Shown here: positions 26,601 through 33,555 of the stretch, one piece after another
How the letters are laid out: the number at the start of each line of letters is the position of its first letter
Numbering within the stretch: the stretch's first letter is position 1
From: JAZTZP01 sp045637525
Lineage (GTDB): Bacteria; Bacillota; Clostridia; UBA1381
Reading direction: 5' to 3'
DNA length: 50,569 nucleotides
Assembly (NCBI GenBank): GCA_045637525.1
Contig: JAZTZP010000030.1
Location: 1 to 50,569, forward strand
Translations under genes and position numbers: made by a program
Notes under the pieces: generated by a model
Told to the model about the DNA's origin: nothing
Database searches by the model: none
What the model saw: only the letters and a program-made list of their open reading frames with translations

Positions 26601-28226
26601 TTAATAATCCAACATTCTTCCGCCGCGACCGGAATTTATATCCTCGTCATCAGCATGCGACGAATACGCCTGCAAATCCTCACGAGCCGCCGCAGATACA
26701 GCACGCACATTCGCCCATTCACGCAGTCGTTTTATCTGTTCCTTTTGCGTTACGCAAAGAGGTATTGTGTTCTTAACCGACATTTCAAGGTCGTTTATAA
26801 GTAAATTCCTCCCGCCAAAAAACGCTTCGTACAATGCAGATATAACCGCCTGTTCAATCTCTGCCCCGACAAACCCTTCCGTCAGCTCACTCATATGATT
26901 AAACAACTGTTCGTCAAGGTTAATCTCGCCGCCGACCTCCGAATTTGATACACGTTTTTTAAGATGCACCTCAAAGATTTTTGCACGCTCTCTTTTCGTC
27001 GGTAAATCCACAAAGAAAATCTCATCAAAACGCCCTTTTCTGAGAAGCTCCGGCGGAAGTCCGCTTATATCATTCGCTGTTGCTATTACAAATACAGGCG
27101 CTGATTTTTCCTGCATCCAGGTAAGGAATGTACCGAAAATACGTGTGCTTGTTCCGCTGTCGCCGACAGATCCCGTTCCGGCAAGACCTTTCTCTATCTC
27201 ATCCACCCAAAGAATCGACGGCGATACAGCCTCAGCAGTTGCAATCGCACGACGCATATTTTCCTCCGAGCTTCCTACTATTCCACTGAAAATCTTTCCC
27301 ATATCGAGCTTTAAAAGCGGCAATTGCCATATCGTGCTCATTGCTTTTGCCGTAAGGCTTTTTCCGCAACCGGGAATACCGGTAATAAGCACACCCTTAG
27401 GTGCCGGAATATTATATTTTTTTGCCGAATCAAGCCAAGAATTTTTTCTTTTCTTAAGCCAGCTTTTGAGATTTTCCAAGCCGCCTATATCATTAATATC
27501 AAGATCACTCTTTATAAATTCAAGAATACCTGTTTTCTTGATCACCTGATTTTTTTCTTCAAATATAATCTTTATTGCATCGTTATTAAGCCCCCGGTTA
27601 TGCACTATCGCTCTTGAAAATGCATTTTCCGCCTCCTGAACGGTAAGTCCGAGCGCCGACTTTGCAAGCTTTTCCTTATCACTGTCGGACATCATAACCT
27701 CAAGTCCGTTTTGTTCAATCATTTTATTTAATGTAGCGAGTATTTCCTCAACTCCGGGCAACGGAAAATCAAACACTGAAATTTCTTTCTGCATATCATC
27801 GGGAATTATGAGCTGCGGCGAAATAATAACCACATTTTTCCTGTTGGTACTCTCACGAAGATTTGGAATAATATCCCTCATTTTTCTCACAAGTGCATAG
27901 TCCGCAGGCCTGCCGCATATTCCGAAAAACACGTGTAAATCCTTAAAAATGAAAATAGCATTTTCCTTGCAGTTTTTTACAAAATCCAGTGCTTTTTGCG
28001 GTGCGGACGTGTCGTGTATTACAGATCCGTCCTCAGTATTCTTAAACCCGTCAGTCTGTGTCCACACAAACACTTTTCTCACTATTTTTATAACCTCTTC
28101 ATCGCACGCAATACAGCTTATGAGCTCACAGGCGCGCATCTCCTCCCATGTAGGTATATACACATAAGGGAATCTTGCCTTAAACAAATTAGCAAGACCG
28201 TTTTTTATATCACTGTTAAAATCCAT
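26601..28226 (-). CDS. AAA+ ATPase, Ycf46-like
   Basis: Start taken as ATG 28226 (MDFNSDIKNGL) after AGAGGTGGAG, giving 541 residues. The N-terminal ~240 residues form a degenerate P-loop-like domain (VFVWTQTDGF..., AIFIFKDLHVFF, NVVIISPQLIIPDDM), as in Ycf46. The C-terminal AAA module has Walker A GIPGCGKSLTAK with Lys289, Walker B SILWVDEIEKG with Asp342-Glu343, sensor-1 VIATAND, and an arginine-finger region LRKGRFDEIFFVDLP. It is central to a five-gene operon with a radical SAM protein and DUF2997/DUF1257-like proteins. Substrate and function are unknown; an unfoldase or assembly factor is the inference. Confidence 0.85.
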   Translation of the reverse strand: MDFNSDIKNGLANLFKARFPYVYIPTWEEMRACELISCIACDEEVIKIVRKVFVWTQTDGFKNTEDGSVIHDTSAPQKALDFVKNCKENAIFIFKDLHVFFGICGRPADYALVRKMRDIIPNLRESTNRKNVVIISPQLIIPDDMQKEISVFDFPLPGVEEILATLNKMIEQNGLEVMMSDSDKEKLAKSALGLTVQEAENAFSRAIVHNRGLNNDAIKIIFEEKNQVIKKTGILEFIKSDLDINDIGGLENLKSWLKKRKNSWLDSAKKYNIPAPKGVLITGIPGCGKSLTAKAMSTIWQLPLLKLDMGKIFSGIVGSSEENMRRAIATAEAVSPSILWVDEIEKGLAGTGSVGDSGTSTRIFGTFLTWMQEKSAPVFVIATANDISGLPPELLRKGRFDEIFFVDLPTKRERAKIFEVHLKKRVSNSEVGGEINLDEQLFNHMSELTEGFVGAEIEQAVISALYEAFFGGRNLLINDLEMSVKNTIPLCVTQKEQIKRLREWANVRAVSAAAREDLQAYSSHADDEDINSGRGGRMLDY

Positions 28227-28806
28227 AAACTCCACCTCTGAATTTTTTTTCTATTTTCTCAAAATCTCCCATTCCGTTTATACTCATTTTCCCGTCTGGA
28301 GAAATCCTTATTTCTATTTTATTTTCGCCAAAATCCTCAAGCTTATATCTGTCGGTTAAAAATATATGCCTTTGATTGGATGAGCCCGTAAGCGGTTTTG
28401 AAAAGTCCTTCTTTTCCTCAATAAATTCACCATCTATCAAAACATCTGTGTACTCCAATATTTTATTTCGATACACATCACCGTCTTCTTTTATCTCGCT
28501 GTATGTAAAGCCGGTAAAAACTATTACCGACAGCCCCAGATTGCTGACACATTCTAAAAGCTCTGATAATTCCTCCGCCTGCTCCAACGGCTCACCTCCG
28601 AGAATTGTCACACCCTCGATATTCTTTTCCTCCGAAATCATACGAAAAAGCTCTTCTGGCGAAATCAGCTGATTTGGCTTAAAGCTCCACGTATCTTTCA
28701 GAAAACAACCCCGACAATGACGGCTGCAACCCTGAACCCATATACAAAACCGATTTCCGGGCCCTTCCGAACGGGTATTTTTTATAATACGATAAATATT
28801 AAGCAT
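28216..28806 (-). CDS. Radical SAM activase-like protein (NrdG-type, 4Fe-4S single cluster)
   Basis: Start ATG 28806 lies one base after the upstream stop, giving 196 residues (MLNIYRIIKNTRSEGPGNRF). The cluster motif is Cys27, Cys31 and Cys34 in GCSRHCRGC, and the SAM-binding motif is GGEPLEQAEEL. The size and the absence of an extra domain put it near the NrdG/PflA activases. There is no NrdD or other glycyl-radical enzyme in the operon, so its target is unknown. Its 3' end overlaps the AAA ATPase gene by 11 bp, so the two are translationally coupled. Confidence 0.85.
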   Translation of the reverse strand: MLNIYRIIKNTRSEGPGNRFCIWVQGCSRHCRGCFLKDTWSFKPNQLISPEELFRMISEEKNIEGVTILGGEPLEQAEELSELLECVSNLGLSVIVFTGFTYSEIKEDGDVYRNKILEYTDVLIDGEFIEEKKDFSKPLTGSSNQRHIFLTDRYKLEDFGENKIEIRISPDGKMSINGMGDFEKIEKKFRGGVYGF

Positions 28807-28807
28807 C

Positions 28808-29548
28808 TTAAAAATCCAAAACCCGGCCCTTTTTGTTCGCCCCCGGCACATCCGGAGCAGAGCATATCACAAGCTCACGTATCTGCACGACAAAATGCGG
28901 TTTTAATGCTAAAAACTCAAACAGCTCATCAACAGATGAAAATCCGCCCTTTCCGTTTCTGTATGAAATTGCTTTTTTTGCAGTTATAGCCGTAATTCCG
29001 GGAAGAGAAGCAAGGTCTTCTTCATTACAGATGTTTATATCAATTATTTTTTCGTCCGGTGCAACAGGCGCGACAACCGGTTGTACTGCCGGCTGCACCT
29101 CAGGCTGAACCGGTGCAAACTGCGAAGCCGGAGCAGAATCCAAACGGATGTTTAATTGCTCACTCATATACTCATTACGTATTTTGCGTTTTAAATTTTC
29201 GTCTGTTTTTGAAATATATCCGTTTGTTACGATAAGCTCACGTCGGATAAGATACTCTTTTCTTACCCAAAATGAATGTATTATACCGAATATCCAGCTT
29301 ATACCCCAGATCCATATACAGATTATATTAACAATTTCAGGAAACTCATAAGAAAAAGCTGCCGCAAGTCCGCAGACCTGTGTAATGAAATATCCACATC
29401 CGCACAGAATCCATTTTCTTTGTTTCGCTGTTTTTCCGGCGTAGAAAAATCCTACCCACGCAAGAACAATAACCGATGTCAGTACCCACCACGAGTTCAA
29501 AAGCTCCCAGGCTGTATCTTTATTTGTTATACCATTCCTCTTAGCCAT
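28808..29548 (-). CDS. Membrane protein with C-terminal helix-hairpin-helix domain
   Basis: The 246-residue protein has about three N-terminal transmembrane segments (WWVLTSVIVLAWVGFFYAG; WILCGCGYFITQVCGLAAAF; IVNIICIWIWGISWIFGII). A Pro/Val/Gln-rich linker (VQPEVQPAVQPVVAPVAP) follows, then a ComEA-like HhH domain (IDINICNEEDLASLPGITAITAKKAISYRNGKGGFSSVDELFEF) at about residues 165-225. HhH domains of this sort bind DNA or act as protein scaffolds. It overlaps the DUF2997-like gene by 8 bp. In this operon it could anchor the ATPase and the radical SAM protein at the membrane; that is inference. Confidence 0.78.
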   Translation of the reverse strand: MAKRNGITNKDTAWELLNSWWVLTSVIVLAWVGFFYAGKTAKQRKWILCGCGYFITQVCGLAAAFSYEFPEIVNIICIWIWGISWIFGIIHSFWVRKEYLIRRELIVTNGYISKTDENLKRKIRNEYMSEQLNIRLDSAPASQFAPVQPEVQPAVQPVVAPVAPDEKIIDINICNEEDLASLPGITAITAKKAISYRNGKGGFSSVDELFEFLALKPHFVVQIRELVICSAPDVPGANKKGRVLDF

Positions 29549-29750
29549 TGATAAATTCCTCCATTACATCTGAAGTTTCCAAAACCACATCTTCTTCATA
29601 GTATTCGGGAGTAAATTCAGAATCAACAACCCTGGCATTGGCAAGCTTTTCCACAATGCCGATCAGCTTTTCGCACTTTTTCCCTTTTATATTAACTGTT
29701 TTGGCTTCAATAGTACCGTCAGGATAAACACGTATCTGTAACTTTCCCAT
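29541..29750 (-). CDS. DUF2997-like small protein, first gene of the AAA operon
   Basis: Start ATG 29750 (MGKLQIRVYPDGTIEAKTV) gives 69 residues; a GTG at 29783 extends the frame but lacks a ribosome site, whereas AAAAGGATGTGG precedes 29750. The pattern 'basic-aliphatic strand, PDGTIEAKT, GKKCEKLIGIVEKL' fits DUF2997, which travels with DUF1257 and Ycf46-like ATPases in other bacteria. The single Cys in GKKCEKL corresponds to the family's conserved Cys. Function unknown. Confidence 0.7.
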   Translation of the reverse strand: MGKLQIRVYPDGTIEAKTVNIKGKKCEKLIGIVEKLANARVVDSEFTPEYYEEDVVLETSDVMEEFING

Positions 29751-29839
29751 CCAAAATCCACATCCTTTTTTATCATTATTCACATGAAATTTTAATAAAT
29801 TCCCAAATTGAATTTTTAACCTTCAACTGCTATATACAT

Positions 29840-29868
29840 ATTATACCACGTCCGTAGTACTTTGTCAA
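29840..29868 (-). promoter_or_regulatory. Promoter of the five-gene AAA operon
   Basis: Minus-strand TTGACA (29863-29868), 17 bp, TATAAT (29840-29845): a perfect consensus, suggesting strong constitutive expression unless repressed. Confidence 0.85.
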
Positions 29869-29924
29869 GAAAAATTCCTATCTGAAAATACGGTTTTTGT
29901 TTTTAGCATTTACAAAACTTATAA

Positions 29925-29958
29925 AAATGCCCGCCTATATTGAAATAGACGAGCATTT
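29925..29958 (-). terminator. Terminator after the spoIVB remnant
   Basis: Imperfect hairpin AATGCCCGCCTAT...ATAGACGAGCATT. It resembles the terminator after the intact spoIVB gene at 32339-32368, so it was duplicated together with the coding remnant. Confidence 0.7.
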
Positions 29959-29961
29959 AAC

Positions 29962-30093
29962 TTATTCAATTTTCTCTGCTTCAGATAACATATTCTCAAT
30001 AAAAATCCCATACCCTCTTGTCGGGTCATTTACGAAAACGTGTGTCACAGCTCCCACAATTTTACCATTTTGTAAAATGGGCGAGCCAGACAC
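29962..30093 (-). pseudogene. spoIVB 3'-end remnant
   Basis: The minus strand encodes 43 codons plus stop that match the C-terminus of the intact SpoIVB protein (32372-33382) at 38 of 43 residues, including SGSPILQNG, IVGAVTHVFVNDPTRGYG and IFIENMLSE. Homology stops abruptly at about 30093; upstream of it is the 3' end of the cupin gene. No start is available, so it is not a gene. It marks the far boundary of the accessory cassette 30.1-32.3 kb. Confidence 0.88.
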
Positions 30094-30121
30094 GGCTGTT
30101 GTCAATGGGGGACAACATAGT

Positions 30122-30454
30122 TTATCCCACCACAATCATAACAGAATCTGTCTTTGCTATAAAACCGTGCGAATGACCTGAATTGCACAGTGAAATGTCA
30201 CCCGGATTCATATCATATTCTTTACCGTCAAAAATAAGTGTTCCTGTTCCCGAGAGAAGGAAGTAAATTTCTTCTCTGTCTGTGTGTGGATGTTCACCAA
30301 TAGAAACCCCTGCTTTTATGTCATCATAATGAAAAAATTTGAATTTGCTTTCATCAAAATCTACCAGCATTGATTTGCAGTATAAGCACCCTTCACCATC
30401 GTGACAATTCACAAACTCTTTAATTTTAGTTTCCTTTAAATTTTTAAGTATCAT
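30122..30454 (-). CDS. Cupin-domain protein
   Basis: Single-domain cupin of 110 residues. Motif 1 GEHPHTDREEIYFLLSGTG contains the His-x-His and Glu metal ligands, and motif 2 GDISLCNSGHSHGF provides the last His. Such small cupins bind sugars, sugar phosphates or serve as isomerases; the substrate is unclear. A region near residues 18-27 carries CHDGEGCLYC. It directly follows the AraC gene with no gap, and is the last gene of the dehydrogenase-AraC-cupin cassette. Confidence 0.85.
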   Translation of the reverse strand: MILKNLKETKIKEFVNCHDGEGCLYCKSMLVDFDESKFKFFHYDDIKAGVSIGEHPHTDREEIYFLLSGTGTLIFDGKEYDMNPGDISLCNSGHSHGFIAKTDSVMIVVG

Positions 30455-31276
30455 TTAATTTTCACTCCATTGTTCTTTTAAATTTCTTTTATACTGTTTT
30501 GGTGTCATATTAAAAATCTTTTTGAATTTTTTTGTAAAATATACTTCGTCGCAATATCCTGCTGCGGCTGCGGCTTCTTTTATTTTTTTACCATCAGCAA
30601 GCAGAAGCAATGTTTTTCTCAACCGTTCTTTTTCAATATATTTGTGCGGTGTCATTTTCATATTTTCACAAAACATTTCATAAAATTTCGTTTTGCTGCA
30701 GTCGGCTTTTTCAATTATTTCCTCAGCGGTAACTCCTTTTAAGGCATTCTCTTTTATATAACTTAAGATTTTCATAAGTTGAGGGTCAATAGCCGGTTCT
30801 GACACATTCAAAATATTTTCTTCAATAAGTAAGGAAACAACATTGCAAATGGCTTTATCCGTTCTTATTTTACCGGATATGCCTCCAGTTGAAGCTGCAC
30901 TGTTTATTTCTTCAAGCATAGTGCACAAATTTTTATTTTTTATTCTCAGACACTCATTTTCCGAAAGAGAAAAAACATCAAAATTCATATAATTACAAAC
31001 AAAGTGTACATAAGTTACCGTAACCTCGCTGTCCGAGCCTACGGTATGTGTAACAAAACTTGGAATAAAAACCGTTTCTTCTTCAGAAATGTCGTACCGT
31101 TTATTGTGCATTTCGACAAAATATTTGCCTTTTTTAACATAAACAGCCACACAAAAAGGAAATACTCTTTCAGGATGTCTGTGTTTTCCTATTACATTTC
31201 CGTTTGTGCCGTTTATATATCTGTACTCTGTTATAAAATCAAAATTATTCATATCATTATTCATATCATTATTCAT
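30455..31276 (-). CDS. AraC-family transcription regulator
   Basis: The 273-residue regulator has an N-terminal cupin-like sensor (YVKKGKYFVEMHNKRYDISEEETVFIPSFVTHTVGS) and a C-terminal double helix-turn-helix (ITAEEIIEKADCSKTKFYEMFCENMKMTPHKYIEKERL...AAAAAGYCDEVYFTKKFKKIFNMTPKQYK). It probably controls the dehydrogenase and cupin genes in response to a sugar. The start is unusual: three 12-bp repeats (ATGAATAATGAT twice plus a partial third) give three in-frame ATGs and overlap the stop of the upstream gene by 8 bp, so the exact start is uncertain. Confidence 0.88.
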   Translation of the reverse strand: MNNDMNNDMNNFDFITEYRYINGTNGNVIGKHRHPERVFPFCVAVYVKKGKYFVEMHNKRYDISEEETVFIPSFVTHTVGSDSEVTVTYVHFVCNYMNFDVFSLSENECLRIKNKNLCTMLEEINSAASTGGISGKIRTDKAICNVVSLLIEENILNVSEPAIDPQLMKILSYIKENALKGVTAEEIIEKADCSKTKFYEMFCENMKMTPHKYIEKERLRKTLLLLADGKKIKEAAAAAGYCDEVYFTKKFKKIFNMTPKQYKRNLKEQWSEN

Positions 31277-32246
31277 CCCATGAAAAGATGTTAAATATAT
31301 GATTTCCTTTTCCTTTTTTTATACCTTCAAAAACCTGTTGTGCTTCTTTGTAGTTTCTTACAGAATATATGCCATCAAAGTTCATTTTTTTATTTTCAAT
31401 AAATCTCAGGGCTGTCCTGTAGTTCTGATTTTCCGATACGTAATTAAACCCTGAATTTTCCCGTGGCAAATCGTTTTCCCATCCACTATACAAGGTTATA
31501 TAATTATAGAAAACAGAATGTAATATCTCTTGCGAATAAATATCACAGCATTTTTTCCACGGAACACCAACCAGAGAAACTTCACCTCTTGGGCGGACAA
31601 TATTGCAACAGTCAAGCACTGCTGATTCAACTCCCGAACATTCAAGCGCCAGTGCAATTTTTTTATTATATTTTTCGTTTTCAAAAGGGACTGTTTCAAA
31701 CACAGTAAAACCTGCATCTTCTGCAACCTTTCGTCTGTTTTCATTTGGTTCAACGCCTATCACTTCATAGCCGAGGCAGGAATAAATATACATCGCCATA
31801 AAACCAACCGCTCCTAAACCTGTTACCATGACAAGTTCACCTGTAGGAATATGTGTTAGCTTTAAGCTTGCCATCGAAACGCCTGCAATGCGGATAAAAA
31901 GAGCATCAATCGGCGAAACTGTTTCAGGTATTTTTACCACATTTTTATAATTATCAATCTGATAGGACTGATGTCTGCCTTTTGTAAAAACAACATCACC
32001 TATATCAATCCCTTTAACATTTTCACCTTTATGTTCTACCTTAAAAACTGCTGTGTAACCAAACTTACACGGAAATTTTTTGTTTAATCCGTTCATAAAA
32101 ATTCCGTTGAACTCCGTTCCCGCACTTACCATTGTGTAAAGTGTTTTTCCGGCAACCATATCATCACCGATATTTTTGGCAGAAAGTTCTTCATTTGCCA
32201 CTGCAATTTTTTCCGGCTCGGTTACATATAAAACATCAATTTTCAT
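31269..32246 (-). CDS. Medium-chain dehydrogenase/reductase (zinc-binding alcohol dehydrogenase family)
   Basis: Start ATG 32246 (MKIDVLYVTEP) lies 9 bp after AAAGGAG; the ATG at 32255 is too close to it. The 325-residue product has the quinone oxidoreductase-like catalytic domain and the Rossmann motif VTGLGAVGFMA. Canonical catalytic-zinc GHE and the four-Cys structural zinc lobe are absent, so it may be zinc-independent. Proteins like this oxidise or reduce polyols and sugar derivatives. First gene of the AraC/cupin cassette. Confidence 0.82.
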   Translation of the reverse strand: MKIDVLYVTEPEKIAVANEELSAKNIGDDMVAGKTLYTMVSAGTEFNGIFMNGLNKKFPCKFGYTAVFKVEHKGENVKGIDIGDVVFTKGRHQSYQIDNYKNVVKIPETVSPIDALFIRIAGVSMASLKLTHIPTGELVMVTGLGAVGFMAMYIYSCLGYEVIGVEPNENRRKVAEDAGFTVFETVPFENEKYNKKIALALECSGVESAVLDCCNIVRPRGEVSLVGVPWKKCCDIYSQEILHSVFYNYITLYSGWENDLPRENSGFNYVSENQNYRTALRFIENKKMNFDGIYSVRNYKEAQQVFEGIKKGKGNHIFNIFSWDE

Positions 32247-32269
32247 TTTTACCATCTCCTTTCTTCTTC

Positions 32270-32298
32270 ATTATAACAAAAAGTCTGTGTAAATACAA
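32270..32298 (-). promoter_or_regulatory. Promoter of the dehydrogenase-AraC-cupin cassette
   Basis: Minus-strand TTGTAT (32293-32298), 17 bp, TATAAT (32270-32275). Confidence 0.6.
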
Positions 32299-32338
32299 TA
32301 TAAATTTAGTACAAAAACCAGGTAATTTTGTTCGCAAT

Positions 32339-32368
32339 AATGCTCGCCTGACTTTCAGACGAGCATTT
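32339..32368 (-). terminator. Terminator of spoIVB
   Basis: Arms AATGCTCG...CTGA and TCAG...CGAGCATT around a short loop, directly after the spoIVB stop. A diverged copy is at 29925-29958. Confidence 0.75.
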
Positions 32369-32371
32369 AAC

Positions 32372-33382
32372 TTAATTTATTTTATCCACTTCCGAGAGCA
32401 TATTTTCTATAAATATTCCATACCCACGGGTTGGGTCATTTACAAACACATGTGTTACAGCTCCCACAATTCGTCCATTTTGAAGTATCGGTGAACCTGA
32501 CATTCCCTGAACTATCCCGCCTGTTTTTTCAATGAGAGAAGCATCTGTTATTTTTATTACAAAATTTTTCCCCTCTGCATTTTTAAAATCAATCTTTTGT
32601 ATCTCAGCAGTATATTCTTTTACTCCGCAGCCGTCAGCATCGCATAATATTGATACTGCTCCCTCATTAATCTGCTCTTTTAAAGCAACCGGAACTGCTT
32701 GTTTTTCTCTGAACACTTCAGGATCTATTGTTCCGAAAATACCGTTTGGAGTATTTTTTGTAATTTTTCCGAGAGATTGGTCGTCAAATGCGGCGTTAAG
32801 CTCGCCCGGAGTTCCTTTTTCTCCCTTTACAACACCCGTTATACCGCACCGGAAAACATCTCCGTTTTTTACGGAAATAATAAGTCCGGTATCACTGTCG
32901 GAAATCCCGTGTCCTAAAGCGCCGAAAGAATTGTCGTCGGGATTGTACCAGGTAACCGTTCCTATGCCGGCTGTACTGTCGCGAACCCAAATCCCGGCTT
33001 TTCTTCCGTCATCTGTTTGAGCAGGCTTCAGCTCGGTATCAAACATTTTTCCGTTTCGCTTTATTGTCATGCCGATGCTTCCGTCCGAACCTTGTATTAT
33101 ATTTGCAATTTCATCGTTCGTATTTACATTCACACCGTTTACCGATACTATTACATCGCCTTTTTTAAGTCCTGCTTCTTTTGCAGCATTTATCTCCGCT
33201 CCGTTTTTATCTTTTACAGCCTGAATTTCCGTTATCATAACGCCTTTTGAATAAACCGCAATACCGACAGGCATTCCGCAAGGAATAAGCTCCGTACCCG
33301 TCGCCCGAACAGACACAAATAAAAAATTAAGCATAAAAATAAATGCTGCGGGTAAAATAAACTTGAATTTCAAATTTTTCAA
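32372..33382 (-). CDS. spoIVB: SpoIVB-type PDZ/serine peptidase (S55)
   Basis: Intermembrane-space signalling protease that in B. subtilis triggers pro-sigma-K processing during sporulation. The 336-residue protein has an N-terminal transmembrane signal anchor (FIMLNFLFVSV), a PDZ domain (AGLKKGDVIVSVNGVNVNTNDEIANII) and the S55 domain with GALGHGISDSDTG supplying the catalytic His and Asp, and GMSGSPILQNG with the nucleophile Ser at 295 or 297. Its length is a little under the 426 residues of the B. subtilis protein. Its presence suggests a spore-forming lineage. The 3' end is duplicated at 29962-30093. Confidence 0.92.
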   Translation of the reverse strand: MKNLKFKFILPAAFIFMLNFLFVSVRATGTELIPCGMPVGIAVYSKGVMITEIQAVKDKNGAEINAAKEAGLKKGDVIVSVNGVNVNTNDEIANIIQGSDGSIGMTIKRNGKMFDTELKPAQTDDGRKAGIWVRDSTAGIGTVTWYNPDDNSFGALGHGISDSDTGLIISVKNGDVFRCGITGVVKGEKGTPGELNAAFDDQSLGKITKNTPNGIFGTIDPEVFREKQAVPVALKEQINEGAVSILCDADGCGVKEYTAEIQKIDFKNAEGKNFVIKITDASLIEKTGGIVQGMSGSPILQNGRIVGAVTHVFVNDPTRGYGIFIENMLSEVDKIN

Positions 33383-33490
33383 AACTTCACCTCCTTTATC
33401 GCTTACCGCATATTTAAATTACCCTCATAGAAAAAAACTTATGCTGATAAAAAACTAACAGCTACAAATTGGCGAAAAGCGAAAAATCTA

Positions 33491-33519
33491 TTGACAAACA
33501 ATGTTTTTTTTGATAAAAT
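33491..33519 (+). promoter_or_regulatory. Promoter of the large surface protein
   Basis: TTGACA (33491-33496), 17 bp, TAAAAT (33514-33519). Confidence 0.7.
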
Positions 33520-33555
33520 AAACTTAAGATAAAACATTGAACGGAAGTGACATTA

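Noticed and set aside
26062..29798. Identical 15-bp ATGAAATTTTAATAA at 26062 and 29784 flanking the AAA operon as attachment sites
   Set aside because: The match is short and AT-rich, with little extended similarity and no integrase nearby; chance is a good explanation.
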